64,000 nt of DNA from Symsagittifera roscoffensis (Eukaryota > Xenacoelomorpha > Acoela > Convolutidae), in contig NC_087068.1 of assembly GCF_963678635.1 (NCBI RefSeq), positions 374,001-438,000 on the forward strand, given 5' to 3'. Under the pieces are notes generated by a model that saw only the letters and a program-made list of their open reading frames with translations, did no database searches and had not been told where the DNA came from. Within the stretch, counting starts at the first letter, position 1, and each line of letters starts with the position of its first letter. This document shows positions 29,201 through 42,528 of the stretch, in pieces. The translations under genes and the position numbers were made by a program.

Positions 29201-31639
29201 GAACAAAGAGATTACTACTTTTCCGTCCATTTATACTAATCAGTCGGATTTATGAAGATCTCGAATGAACTGGTTTAGATAGAGGCATTTGGTTTTTTTC
29301 TTGTAAATTTGTTTGTTGATAAATTTCGAATCAAAAGCTATTTTTATCGACTTGTAATTTTTGCAAGCGATTACGATTGAACTAATGCTTCTGTCTTCGT
29401 CGCAATTTTCTCAATTTTTAATCTGTCTTTCGGAATTAAGTCGGCCTAGTTCTGCTTTTACCGCGTCGAGTAAATGAAGGCGAACACGTCAACCTTTCAA
29501 TTGAATTGGTTTTAGTGGATCTTGAAACTGTGTGATTTTCGTTTGAGTTTTTATGTTTCAAATCCGAAGGAATATTTGTTTAAAAGTCTTCGTAATAATA
29601 ACTATATCTTTTTTTTCGGCCGAGTAAATTAAATAAACAGACTTACGAGTCTTCTTGGTCTGGTAGTGATAAAAACATTTCTGAGAGACTTCGAATCCCG
29701 CTTTTGGCAGATTATCCTTTCATTGACTTTTTCTCTCGTGGCCTTCTGTTTAGAACAATGACATTCATCGTGAGACCATCGGTTGGAAAAGATTGGGATG
29801 ATTAACTTTCAAGATGGGTGATGTTTATTGGTTTGTTTGTGAATGAAAATTTTAGGTTTTTTGTTGATTGATCCATCGGAATAAATCTTCAAGTACGGGT
29901 CATCTAATTTTAATTTATGGAGTACACTTCTCTTGAAGAAGCTCACGGGGCTGGCGGAGTGGATTTGTATATTAAGGGTTACTTGATTTTCTTTTCCGAG
30001 CCCGATGTTTAATAATTTTTGAAGTTCTTTCCTTTGGTAATCGTAAATAGTTGTTAAATTTAAAACAGAGTAAACATCGCTGTCGATCTGTCCAGATTCT
30101 GACCAGGCGTCGATTACTCTACAACATTCTCTAATTACACGGTCGTGATTTCCATCCGGTTGATCCGATGGATAATTACAATCTGCATTATGTTGAATTT
30201 GAGTATCCGCTATATATACATTTTACGGCGGGATTTACAAAATCCGGTAGAATGTCTTCTGTATTTACAGGATGTACGAGGTGTGTCTATTGCTGCACCG
30301 ACCGCCAGGTGGCCTTTGGAGAAAGTGCCGTCACATTCCATTTATGCATTACTCCGTTCAATATTTAAAATTGGTTACCTTTTTATTTAAAATGATTAAA
30401 AGCTTTGATAACAGACGATCCGTTATTTGTCAGATCGTCTGTTAACAAAGCAAAGAAATATTTGTCATTTTCATATGGTTAGTTTTTCCTTTTTAATCGA
30501 TAAGTGCTACGCTTAGTTCTTTTAGGGGTAGGAGTAGTTCTCTTAGAAATTTTTGTTGGATGTCCGAGCTCATCATTTTTATATAAATAAAAATGTCTCT
30601 TATTCGTTCATCTTCTCCTGCGGATATACCGCATTTCTTTGCCATTTCAGCAAGAGCTCCTCAAAATTGATTGTATAACTCTCTACTTCCTTTTGAAGAG
30701 TTTGCTACAAATGCTACGGAAAAATGTCCCCTGCTATGGAACTCTTTGGAGGAGTTTGGAGAATTTTCACTCGTGTAAATTTTTGGCCGAAAATCATTTT
30801 TCCTTCGTTTCCAAGGGCTAAATACTAGACTGATAGAAGTTTCTTATCTTTTTCTTCAAGTCTCATGCCGTTGAATCGTTTCGTTTCTGCCTTTATCATT
30901 GCTGATTCTTCATTGTCAAATCTCTCTTGCTCCCGTAGTTTTCTGTCAAAGGGAGAGGCCTTCTGTGTTTCCGTTTCGCTATCCGGCGGATTTTCTAGGA
31001 AAGGTGATTGTAGATGGTATCTTTCAATCGGGTTCAGAAAATTTTCTATAGTCTATTTTTTTTTCAGATTGTTCCACCAAAAAAAGTTTTGTCTGATTCT
31101 GACGCTTGAGAACCGATCCTCTCTGGATGTCTAGATATATAGTAGACACACCTAATGTGTTTTCATGTGATGTTATCTATTTAGCAATCGAATGGCAACA
31201 ATCGATCAACCCACCGCACTCACCGCGTTTAGTATGTTTTTGTCTTTTTTTCCTCTAACAGACATGACAACAAAGCCTTACGATTTATAACAAACTTTAA
31301 CGGAGCTCCAAAAAATAGTTCTGGTAATGAGTCACAGCCAAAACTACTACTAATAATTCTAACTCATTATTGTTACACGTTAATTCCGCACCAACTGAAA
31401 ATCTTGATGAGTGTGAGATAGCTCTCCAACCGTCGGTATGGAGTTGCTTTAAGGCGGCCCCCATAATTTGCTTTAAAGCAACACATTAAACCTCGTTTGT
31501 TTGCCAACGTCAATGTTATTTTGTAAAAAAAATTACGGTATGCTGTTTTTTGCCGTTTTACCAAGAACTATTTCGTGATATGACCCCAAATCAAACCTCG
31601 AGTGTTTTTTCGTTATATTTCGAAAAAGTTCTTTTATCG

Positions 31640-31960
31640 CAGCTAAGTTAGGGATAAACAGATTGAACTGATTCATCGAACTTAATATGGTTTAAGGCTA
31701 ATTTCACGGACCCGTCTCGTTTTGCTGTCACGGCGTTAGTCAAAAGGAAACAATCCTCCGTACATTTTCCTTACTTAACGTTGTGTCCCTCTTTAAACAG
31801 GTTTTCAATTGTCTCCTCAACCTTCGTCAGAACATGGATAGGGACTCGCTTGCTTTTAAATTGTATTGTCTGAAAGGGTGATGAAAGTGTGTTGCAACTT
31901 CGCAAAATTTATTCACAATTTTTCTCTTGAACAATTCTCTGAACTCATTAGAAATACGTT
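31640..31960 (-). pseudogene. Reverse transcriptase remnant of the antisense gypsy copy
   Basis: On the minus strand, KVEETIENLFKEGH and, after a stop, TNAVTAKRDGSVKLAL correspond to the first fingers blocks of Ty3/gypsy reverse transcriptase (conserved K-x-DGSVKLALD). Stops and frame changes interrupt it. Confidence 0.6.
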
Positions 31961-32746
31961 TGATGTACTTACCTTGAATTGGCGAGTTTGCTAATTGCAG
32001 TTTCTCCTCGATCCCCACTCGGTGATGAGCAGTTCTGCTCCCTCGGCGATCAGTCCTTCGGTTCCAATACTGCCAATGATACGGCTGATGATTTTTTTAA
32101 CTTCGTCTGTTGTGCCATAAAAAAAATGTTTCCGATTTCATTTGGCATTGACTTCAACGCCAAACACTAATCTTGAAATTTAAGCTCATTGAAACTTTTT
32201 TGGGATATGAATGTCACCGGACTAGCACAAACAAATTGAAACTCCGTTTTCCACTGTTTCCGGCCAATCCGTAAACTACACAACTTTCTATTTTCTTTGT
32301 CGGTTTGGTCCCATACTGTACGTATCGCAAAAACTCCAAATTCATCATCATCATTGTTCTATCTTTCTAGTTTGCGAAATAAGTTTATTTCAATTCGATT
32401 GAAATCATGCAAATTTCAACTACAATCACCACAGACATTTTGCAATATTAAGCAAAATGACATCTCCAGCTACAATTAGTGCAAGTTATACTTCTCGTGG
32501 GACATTTCTCTCCTTAGTTTGGCTTCATCCATTTACCGCATTTATGACATTCTTCCGATCTTTGACTTTTAGGGTTATTCACCGATTGTGTTTTCATAGA
32601 TCCTTGTTGATTTGTGCCAGTGGCGTTCTGTCTCCCCGAGCTCAATTTGTAACGTCCAAATTTCGATTAACCGAATATGAATATAAAAATGTCTATCACT
32701 ATTGACTCTTCCTTGTAACCAAAATCGTAGCCTCTGGCTAGGTCAC

Positions 32747-33269
32747 TTAGAGCTCCAAAACCTGCTCCATTCCTTCATTATCCCTTGGTTTGCGTCCAAA
32801 AAGAATGAAACTACGGTTTGTGATATCCGGTTCATTAAAAAACGCATCGGTCGATATCTTCCTTAACTCAGCGAAGTTAATATCTACAATTTTGCTGTTG
32901 GAATACTTCTGACAGAAGTGTCGTTGTTCATGTTTCCCCAACAAAAAGAGCATCTTCGATTTCATTCTTTTGTCTGCTTCTCCTCTGGTGCTGCCTCCGA
33001 ACAACCGCTTTTCTTCATCCTAGCGACGGGTCTCCCCTTCTCTCCACACCCTGTTGGCTTCTGTCTTACTTCCTTCTCCCTCCGTTCTTGCATATACGTG
33101 CTTCTTCTGTACCTGCCGCTTCTTCTAACGTCGGGTACACATTCTCTGGTTGAGTAGAACTCTCTAATAGGCATTCGAGGTCTATCTCTTCTTTAGAAAA
33201 TACTATTAACTGAAAGTTCTGTGCCAATCCTCCCAGGAAACCGGCGGTTATTGACACGGGCCGTGCCAA
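32747..33269 (-). pseudogene. Gag-like remnant of the antisense gypsy copy
   Basis: Open pieces 33269-33066 and 33004-32747 contain text such as FLGGLAQNFQLIVFSKEEIDL and KRMKSKMLFLLGKHEQRHF, compatible with a gypsy gag upstream of protease/RT. Assignment rests mainly on position relative to the RT remnant. Confidence 0.4.
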
Positions 33270-33872
33270 AACACATCTAACCCACTGTAGCTCGATTCCG
33301 TTTGTGAATGCGCCAAGTAGAAGTAATCTTAACGTTCCCTTAGTAACATAGATAACTCAGTAAAAACAGTTAAGAGAAACAACTTCAACTTCAAACGCAC
33401 ACGCTCACCACTGGCGATACGTAACCACAACGCTCCTTAGTACGTTCACTTTGATATCATTAATTCAATAACAAACGTCATAAAGTCCTCTAACATAAGT
33501 TACATAACAGTCTAACAGTCTCCACAAGACACCTACGACAAAATACATTGATGCGTAGACAAATTGGCAAGTGTCTGCCGTAATAGTCATGCTAATTTAG
33601 TGGTCGGCGAAAAAACATAGGCAAAAACATAGGAACTTAAGAACTATCGATGAACAATTATTCTACACCACAGTTACATGAAAACACCAGAAAGACCGTT
33701 TTAGTTTTAATTCGAGTTTTCACCGGCCAACGCGAGTTTTTAGTTTCATAGTTTTTCATGTTTGGTAGAAATGATTTAAAATGAAAGGTAGCAAATATTT
33801 ACAGGGTGCTCCGATGATGTGTTGCTTTTATATTCTCTATCCAATGTAAATTTTGTCTTCTATTTTGGACAG

Positions 33873-34016
33873 GGTCGAACAAAGCGGAAGATGGGAGGAG
33901 TGCACCTCTCTTTGAACTCAACAAGTGAAGAGATCAGAAGCCACTGGAAGCAGATGATGCACGCTGAAGGATCCAGCATAGTGAAGTGGTACGATCTACA
34001 GGAAGACATGCACTAG
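33873..34016 (+). CDS. Synaptotagmin-family C2 domain, terminal exon
   Basis: Follows TTTTGGACAG (ends 33872), phase 0, and runs 47 codons to TAG 34014-34016. The text KMGGVHLSL...EEIRSHWKQM...IVKWYDLQ fits the last strands and C-terminal helix of a synaptotagmin/Slp C2B domain (IG-x-V-x-L, LRHW-x-x-M, -x-QWH-x-L). Joined after 25048 it completes the domain without a gap, so the two exons are very likely one gene with an 8.8-kb intron. The loop that normally carries Ca2+-binding aspartates (W/VDYD type) has none here, suggesting a calcium-independent C2. A possible polyadenylation signal AATAAA is at 34776. Confidence 0.65.
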   Translation, partial: GRTKRKMGGVHLSLNSTSEEIRSHWKQMMHAEGSSIVKWYDLQEDMH

Positions 34017-36014
34017 TCCGCCACACACACACACACTCTCTATCTCTCTCTCTCTCTCTCTCTCTTTCATCCGTTTTAATCAACTGATGTGATCTATTCA
34101 TTCGAAAATATAGCTCAGTCAGGCCAAACTGCCGGCAAAATATTTTTCCACCGACGAATTTGAACTATTTTCATTCGCATTCAATTGTTCTTTGATTGAT
34201 TGCTAAACACTTAATAGCGTGAAAAAAAATAGTGAAAACACTTCAACCAAAAAGTACCATTCTCTGATAGATCAAAAAATTCGAAGCCAGGGGTATCCTC
34301 AAAATTGGCATTAACTGATCAAACGGGTCGAGATAATGTTCGAAAAAGGTTGGGTGGAACTAACTCAGCAAAAGTGTACACCTACTACTTTTCAACTAGT
34401 TTACCAGGAGTGGGTAATTTGAGTCCATTTCCTGCAACAGATGGATGCCCTTTTTGGCTATAGCTACATACCAAATTAAAATTTGAAACCTTTGCTGAGT
34501 CTTTTCCACAAACTGAATTCACTATAGCATTGATTGGAGTGGGTTGGTGCTCGGATTTATTCAAGACTAGTGTTTTCACTTATTCTAAACTGATTTTTTC
34601 TGTATAGTGAAGACGAGATTTCGACCCAAAAATTGAATGTTGTTTTACCTTTCAATGTTAGACTAGAAAAAAACTGAATCAATTACATTAAACTGTATTA
34701 TTGTATATTTTGGGATATAATTATTTTCACGTCAATTGAGAGACGCAAATTGGTTTCTGTCAATTTTAAATGTTGAATAAATTAATTTTTTGGTACAACT
34801 TTCTTGTGAGGTAGTAGATTAATTGACTGTTTTCACATTTGACCTTTGACTATTTTGTTTCTATAGTTCAAATTACGATTTGCTCCAATTATAGAAATGA
34901 TTGACAAGGATAGCTTGTCCTGGGACTACGAGAAAACAAGAACCGCTCACTGATTGGCAACTCCTGTGTTTTTTTTTCCATCGAAGAAATCGGCCGGTTT
35001 TCAGCTATCAAGGAAAAGGGGGATAGCAAATCATGCAAGATGCATGCACCCCTCGATGCTTGATGCTAAAATGATTTCCATCCCAAAGATAAGTTCACCA
35101 AAAAGGCATAGTACACTAAAACAGCCAAAAACTGGTCAGCTCAAGTGTTGGTATTTCCCCTCATAGATGAAAGTTCTAACTCGGTTAAGGAGGGGGAAAA
35201 GATCTGAAAACGCTCATGAGGAAACAGAAATTTCAAAGCGCAAATTCAATCACGTCGATTTAAACCTTTAAACCTAAGAGGCTTCCTGCAACTCAGAAGG
35301 TCTCGGCAAACATACAAATGAAGCTGGCAATTTAATTTAAAACAAGGTCGAAACACATTTTTGAATATACATAAGCAGTTGCAGTGCCTGACATTATTTC
35401 AAATCTGGCCTGGACCAATTTAAAAAGGATTTGTGAGAAAATAGACACCGGCAATAAAAACCAGCTTTGAGGGCTTACACGCAAAGTTTGAAGGCTAGGA
35501 AAGGACTCAAAACCATAACATAACTCCAAAATGGGAGGAAAATTACAAGAAAATCCAGGAAACCTGGTTTCTTACAGGCTGTTTGAGCTATTCAGATCTA
35601 ATCCAGAATTCTCACAAAACTTGCATTCAAATAAACCCCGTCTAAGTTTACACAACTTATCAAAGAATGGAATAAGCAAGTTTCCTAAACATTGAGCAAA
35701 ATATCTGCAAATTTCAAACTAGTTTGGTTGGATAAGAAATAGTTGGAAAACTCGAAATAGCAAACGTGCAAATTGGTGCAAGCATTTCGCAATAAATTGA
35801 AGACAACCAAAAAATTAGCTTATAACTTATTATTATTCGATAAGTGTTATCTGTTGGTAGATAGCGCTCAAATATAACTTTTGAGCTGCACTAAAGTACA
35901 GCAGAGACTGCCAGGCAGAGAATTTAGAGTCGCCAGTTATAACTAACGCTTAAAATAATAATACAGGGTTTGCGGGCTGTTCCCAATTGTTGGGTTTGGA
36001 TTTGGGTCTGAAGA
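34017..36014. other. Intergenic region between C2 gene and GATA gene
   Basis: Begins with a (CA)n(CT)n microsatellite (34021-34066). The rest is AT-rich without a supported gene. A pyrimidine-poor ATACAG ending near 35966 could be a 5' UTR acceptor for the GATA gene. Confidence 0.5.
34021..34066. repeat. (CA)n/(CT)n microsatellite
   Basis: Seven or eight CA units followed by about sixteen CT units with one TA interruption, directly after the C2-gene stop codon, so it would lie in its 3' UTR. Confidence 0.95.
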
Positions 36015-39000
36015 ATGTCGGTGGCAGAGAAATCTCACGTGACCAGAAACTCTGATAAGCAATCAGCACTTGGCCGGGTCAGCTGCACAGCAACAGCACC
36101 GCCACGCTACCACAAACAAAACTCCTCGCGACGTGTGGGGGCCTCAAAAAGTTCATATCAGGAGAACCACGTGCAGAATCTAACCCGCAACCCAACGTCG
36201 CTAACCCTGCCGCCATTGACCCGCCAAAACCAACGTCAGGCCCAGCCACCCCCAAACCAAAATGCCAGACTTACAGTTCAAAGTAACCTCTCCTCGGATC
36301 AAAATTATAGCCAACAGGCTTCCTTGTCATCTTACCAAGACGAGGCTCAAAATATCTACGTGACCAACTCGGAGGGTCATAGTTATCATCTGAATTCGAT
36401 CCCGATCCAGAGTCATCAAAGCGCAGACGACAGCAATGAAAACGCGGGAGAAAAGGTGTACGAAACAGTCAATCCAGCTGAGACATTTGAAAGTTGGGAT
36501 CCCTATACGGATCACATAAACCCTGCTATCGGTCTTTACCCGCTTAACTTACTGGACGCCGACTCAATTTTGACTGATCCCAATGAAATCATCACTCCTG
36601 ATCAGTATCGTAACTCGGCATACCAAGTCTCCGCTGATGAACATTACACGGAGCAGTATGTTCCCGGATATTACACGTTGGCACCATTCCAACCAGCCGA
36701 CGATTTTGACAGCCAGGGACTCGTTTTCTATCACGACGCCTCGGGTCTACCGCTGGCGCCCATGGAATTCATGCAAAATGGGGAGATTACATACCCCGTT
36801 CCCGTTCAGCCCGATATGGTCATAGCAGCGACTCCCGGCGAGGAGTCGACCTTTCTCTATCCCCCAGGAACGGGATTCTTCGAACCACATCCTGGGTTTA
36901 GTCAGGAACAAATGGATCTGCATGCCTCAAATACTGGACAGGAGCAGCTCAATTACGCCTACTACTTCCACCAATTTGACGATCACTCGTTGAATCAAGA
37001 AGATTCGGTCACTGGAAGCGGCACTGCGCTAGTCCAATCTTATCAGGACGATGCAAACAGCTTGAGCGGCAACAATGTTCCGCAGAACACTCTGGAACTT
37101 TCTAGAACAGCTGAAGAGTTTTCACAGCTGAGAAGACGACAGGAAGACGAAGTTGAAGACATAGTCAAACTTACAGTTTTGGATCTCGTGAAACCGAAAC
37201 CAGTTGAGAAAAGAGCTAGAAAGACAAGTGGCAAAACAGAACTCAAAGCGACACAAAATCTAAACAAAAAGAAAAATCAGAAAGTATCTGGTACGAACAG
37301 TGGTGGCTTACAGTTTGTTAGTTCACAAAACAACCAGTTGCTGAGTTGTGAAGTCATTGGGGGCGAAAGGAGTGATCAAACGGGGTATGAGGGGCCAAGG
37401 ACTTCAAGTCTCTCATCCGCCACAACACCCAAGTGTCATCATCCCCCGAGTGGTGCTGGGGCAGAGTTAGTCTGTCTGAACAAGGTAGTTCGTAGAAGCA
37501 GGCCACCAAAAGAATCGATGCTGCAGCTGCAGTTGCACAATCAGAGACATCACAGTCAACTTGATCTGTCCCAATCATCAAAAGAAACAGTACGTTATTT
37601 TCCGTTTTTTTTGTTTGTCTGACAGTACTATTTTTAGACGGAAATTGTTTTAACATTCGTTGACGTTGAGCAGCAAACTTTTCAAAAGTTTTGATTATCG
37701 TTAAATTTCAGGAACAAAAATCGAGAGCTGTAACAAATTTTGAGAGACCGAAAAACGGGAGCTCTCAGAACTTCAGACCATTTGCGGCGTCTTCAATTGC
37801 AAAGCCCTTCAATCGGCCCAATCTTTCCAGGTTTCAGAACGCCAGCGAAGCCTTAAGTAGCTTGGCGTCTCCCTCTTTTAAGTCTTCATTGCAGAAGCAA
37901 AACGCGTCAACATTTGACCACGATTTGCAATCTACAGTTGAAAAGAAAATGCCAAAAAATCCTACAAACTTCAGTTTTTCAGAGCACTTGAAGGGACTGT
38001 CGCAGAAAATAAACAAGGAAATGGAAGGAAGTGAAAAAGGAGCGAAGCATACAGAATGTTTGCAGGCGGCTGTTGAAAATGTGCCATCGCCTCTTGAGCA
38101 ATCGCTCATTGCAGTTGACAGAGTTCTAGAGAAAATTAGTGAAGGAACTTTTAACTTAGCAGATCTTGAGAAAGCGAACAAACACTTCGAGCCGAAGGCT
38201 CAAAACGGAACTCAAAATCATAATCTAATCAGTCCAGTAAAAATTGCTAATAAAAACTGTGAAATCAAACCGCCGAAAATAACTGAAAACTCGACTATTG
38301 CAAAACAAAAGCTGTTTCAACAAAAAGTTACTGAGAAACAAGCGAAGAGCGGACAGCCGGAAGAGAGGGGACAAAATGGAATGGAAGAACTGCGAACATG
38401 GTCATCTTTTTCATCGGCAAAGAATTCTGCAGAGAATTCATCGGCAGGTCGCTATTTGCAACCTCCAGATGTGATCATGCAATGCTCAGAGTTCGACCAT
38501 GGAAAGTATCTTTTGAACCAGAAGGAGTCTAACTCTCCAACTAACTTCACTAAGCCCCCTTGCAAGGTCACGGCCGATCACATGCCACGAAACTGTGAAG
38601 AAGTGACCCAGGTTCCCAAGCAAACAACCAATGACAGTCGCCCTCTCGCTCAAGTTGGGAGTGAAAAAACTAGAGTCGAAATGAGTTCAGACAATGAGAG
38701 TAAGCAGCAGCAGGCAGTCTGTACTAATTGTGATGCAATTAAAACGACATTGTGGCGTCGCAATAAAAGTGGTGAGCAAGTTTGCAACGCTTGTGGTTTG
38801 TATGAAAAACTACACCGAATGGCAAGACCGACTCACATGAAACGTGAAATAATTCACTCTCGAAAGCGAAAAAGCAACCCGAACACAATCAAGCGAAAAG
38901 ACAGAAAACGTCGCGCAAAAGTTCTAGAAAGTTCTACATACCAGCTACAAAAGATTGCTATCAAACCTTCGTTTCATCATGGCTTTAACAAACAAAATCG

Positions 39001-39583
39001 CCTTTCAGCAGTCCCGAGTAACCTAATTGGGAAAGAAGCAGTCTCAAAGTGCCTTAAGAGTCGTCGTCTGAAAGTGGCTCCTCGAATTTACAACAGACCC
39101 GTTCAAACTCTGACAGGAGCGGCTGGGCATGGCAAAAGCAACTCATCCTCTATGCACTCACGTTCAGTGATCTCAAACTTCCAGATTATTACTAACATTG
39201 CGCTGAAAACCGAAATCAACCCGAATAACCAGTTAATGCCAGCAGTCAAGCTAAACAAAACTCCTGCTAAATTTGAAGGCCACCATTACTCAAGAAACAA
39301 TGGCATGAGCTCCAATTTAAAACAAAAACTGGGTTCGAAAGTTCCGAGGACATCTTTGACGCTGCCGGAAATAACTACTTTCAAATCTAAAAACCAGTGG
39401 GAATCACCATCTCTGGAAATAACTGGCTTCGGAGACAGAACTCGATCCACAGACATTTTCCAGCCCAGAATTGGAACAATGAAAGAAGCTGGGTTTGGAT
39501 TTTCGGAAAACATGACAAATGTGGCTTCCTTAAACCACAGCCATGTGTCCACTAATCCGCAGGAAAACTCGCTATTGCTATGA
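36015..39583 (+). CDS. GATA-type zinc-finger transcription factor, two exons
   Basis: Exon 1 is 36015-37589 (525 codons) and exon 2 is 37712-39583 (623 codons plus TGA). They are joined in phase 0 across a 122-bp intron (donor CA/GTACGT, acceptor TTTCAG). The product has 1,148 residues, long for a GATA factor. One finger, CTNC-x17-CNAC (Cys 862, 865, 883, 886), carries TTLWRRN and [17 protein letters not shown] basic tail (KRE...SRKRK...[10 protein letters not shown]) follows, as in animal GATA DNA-binding domains that read WGATAR. The usual second N-terminal finger is absent. The N-terminal half is P/Q/S/Y/D-rich and acidic, a likely activation region. The start is the first ATG of the long frame. 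AATAAA at 39723 is a plausible polyadenylation signal. I cannot name an orthologue. Confidence 0.9.
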
Positions 39584-40349
39584 AACAACATTTCTTCCAT
39601 TTCAAAAAGCTTCAATATCAAAAATATTTTATTAATGGCATTTGGGCAGATTAGTTGTGGACAGTCTTTATTAACGAAATTAAACTTGGATTTTATTTGA
39701 TTTCAAGGATTTAATTGTTTTCAATAAAAAAATGTTTTCTTCGCAGATCTACACAATGAATTTAAAAGTCTATAAAATAAAATAGTGAAATTTTTGGTAA
39801 CAAATTAGGTAGTTGGAAGATCTAGATAGAAACTTTTTAATGCTAGATTTACTTGGGGCTTTTGCTTTTTATGTTAATAGGAAAATTTGGATTATGGGCG
39901 ACGTCAATAACCAATTTAATGAAATTCGTCAACCTGATAATTATCATTATTTCATTGATTTTTGATGAATGAGTGCAGGTAAAAATTGTATATATATATT
40001 TTTTTCATTTTGATACTGTGGCGATGAAATCTTTCAGATCGTTTGATCTCTTGCTAACTAGATCATACCGCCTTCGTTGTCTTCTAACTCGAAAGTTTCT
40101 CCGTCTTAAGCTATTGTCGATTTCCTTTTGCTGCTTAACAGTCGTGGAGTGTCCCCTTGCACTTCTATGTTATCGAGGTCTTCAGCAGGCCTCTTTGCTC
40201 ATTTGTTTCTCTCCTTCTTTTACTTTTGTGGCTCTCTCTACCTGCTACATTTTGCACTACCGGCTCCGATCGTTCATAGATCATTAGCGATTATATTATC
40301 ATTTCATAGCAAGTGTTGATAGAAAATGCTTAAAATACAATTTCATACT

Positions 40350-41350
40350 ACGCACAAATGCTTATCATACATCCAAACATATTCATAGACCAAAATCAAT
40401 TGTATGAAAAAAGTAAAATAAGTATTTTATACATACTATGAAATTTTATAGTAGGCATTTTCGCAACACTGGAATTAAATAACAAGTATTTGGCCACCTT
40501 TTCTATCCCAAATTCTGAATGAACAAAGCAAAAGTATTTTTTACAGTATGGCAGTTGTATGATAAGCATATTTTCCTTATTCTATGAAATTTTATGAAAA
40601 GCATTTTTTTTCAAAAATTAACATGCAAAAAATGTGTTTCGAATTTTTATGCTTTATTCAAAAACGCATAAACCAAGCATTTCTATCATAGGAACTCCAG
40701 ATTGTAAGTGGCAGATACCACGCAGATTAACTACATTTGTTAATATTAAACATAAAAATTGATGTTAACATTTTCTGTAAGTTTCTGTAAAAGTTATTTT
40801 GTAAGTTTTTGTATATGTCTAGAAGTTTTCGGTGTTTGAATAAAGTTGCAGGTTTTGTTACAAACTTAAAACGTTTATAATAGCAAATGAGAGATAAAAA
40901 TCATGTTTGTGATTTTAAAAACATTTTGTAGTTTTTTTGGATTTTGGGTAAAAAATTAAGTCTGGACTACGTTACAGACAAAAAAGCATTAAAATTTGTC
41001 CGCAATTTTTTTTGTCGTAATAGGTTTATTGGAGCACTTGAGCGAGTGTAACCAAAAAGGAGCAAAAAAAACATTACCTCAAAAATCTCTTCCTTTCTAC
41101 GGAAAAATGCATATCATACGACTTTCGAAAACTAAATTGTATGATAAGCAATTGTTAATGCCAAAGTTGCTCTCATGAAACCAAAATTGTCACTTATTTT
41201 TTTGCTTATGCTTTAAACTACTTTAGGATAATTTTCGAAAAAAAATTTGATTGAAAAACTGTTTATCATACATTTTTCTTCCATGAAAACTGAATGATAG
41301 GCATTAATTCTTTAGCCACCACATATTAAATTGTATGATAAGTTTTTTTC
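40350..41350. repeat. Dispersed direct and inverted TATGATAAGCA repeats
   Basis: TGTATGATAAGCA occurs at about 40557 and 41143 with variants at 41295 and 41333. The inverted form (TGCTTATCATACA or close) occurs near 40358, 41108 and 41266. Pairs of opposite orientation could form hairpins. Not assigned to a known family. Confidence 0.5.
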
Positions 41351-41878
41351 GTGATGGACAACAAATCGAAACAGTAACTACAAAATGACACAGTATTTTT
41401 TAAAATCTATGAAAAATGGATTATATTCCTAAGACTTTTGATGCCCATTTAATCCTATATAATCCAATATAATCAATCAGAATGATTATTGAGAGTTTAA
41501 AAAATCCATGAACTTGTTTTAAATTTATCTCACAACTTGTTTTGTGCAATTAATACGCATTACGGTTCATAATTTTTAACAAAATATTTCAAACTTTTTC
41601 GAATTTTTAAAACATGGCAGTTTAACATTATATTCGCTTAAATCCCTAGGCCACTTTCTGCGTGAAAAAAGGGGGTTAAAGGTTGAACGAGTTAGGTTCA
41701 AAACTAAAGAGAGGAGTTTGATCGTATTTCCAGTAAACTCAAAAGCGAGTATCTTATTTGGCTTCCGAGGTTTGGAAAAATTTTTATATAGGCTTCAGCT
41801 TTTTTTTACCCAATCTTTCAAATGATTTTTTACCTGTTTACACAGAGGCAAAGCTTCTCTTTGCAAACACTTGCGAAA

Positions 41879-42021
41879 ACACGACGAAAAGCAGCTCTAT
41901 AAAGTGCAATAATAAACTAGAAATAGGCCTCGAATTAAAAAAAAATTCGGCATCCTCTGAAATTTGGAGCTGCACCCTAAAAGTTTAAAAAATTACACAC
42001 TAACCACTCAGCCGCGGAAGC
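41879..42021 (-). repeat. tRNA-derived SINE, copy 1
   Basis: On the minus strand it starts with a tRNA-like head (CGCGGCTGAGTGGTTAGTG, A-box-like). It ends with a tail containing GCCGAATT, AATTCGAGGCCTATTTCT and GCTGCTTTTCGTCGTG. Head and tail both match the plus-strand copy at 51681-51830, which defines the family. Confidence 0.65.
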
Positions 42022-42528
42022 TTAACATGAACCAAACACTAGGCACAAATTTTCACAAATTAAGCAGTGAACAGATGCTTTTCAGTTTTCAATGCTACGT
42101 TGAATATTTTTTTAGCCTTTTTACTTGCGAGGAAGGTCAGAAAAAAAAGAAGGTTCGTAAAATCACAGAAATTTGATTACAAGTGTAAAAACGTAATCAG
42201 TCAGCTGCCCATTGAGCGCGTGTACAAAAAAACGCAATTTTTTGGTTCTTTTTTGTCTGATTTGTCGCCACTAAGTCATTCTATTAAATTAAAGGATAGC
42301 TTTACATCTATGAAAAGCTATCCAGCCTGTCTTAGCAAAGTCCATTTTCTGATATCCCCACATTCCACATTGCCTTATTTTCTTGGCCGAAACTTTTTTT
42401 GCTCAAGACATTTTTCCGCGTCTAGAATTTTCACGTGGCACCACTATTGCAACCGTAACTGGTCAGGCTGTGGTAGACCTAAAGCTAGAGGTCAAGAGAG
42501 AGCAGGGGATCACACACCATCATTGCCA

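Larger units (their letters stand above)
27300..33270 (-). mobile_element. Decayed Ty3/gypsy retrotransposon, antisense within the C2-gene intron
   Basis: On the minus strand, remnants appear in retroelement order going down in coordinate. Gag-like text is at 33269-32747; a reverse transcriptase start block at about 31960-31680 (TNAV-x-A-x-RDGSVKLAL in broken frames); integrase HHCC and core at about 29200-28550; and a polar C-terminal region at 27923-27308. Frames are interrupted by many stops and indels, so it is old. I could not identify LTRs at either side, so the limits are approximate. Confidence 0.7.

Noticed and set aside
37354-37656. Minus-strand 100-codon ORF over the GATA gene
   Set aside because: Shadow of the GATA coding exon.
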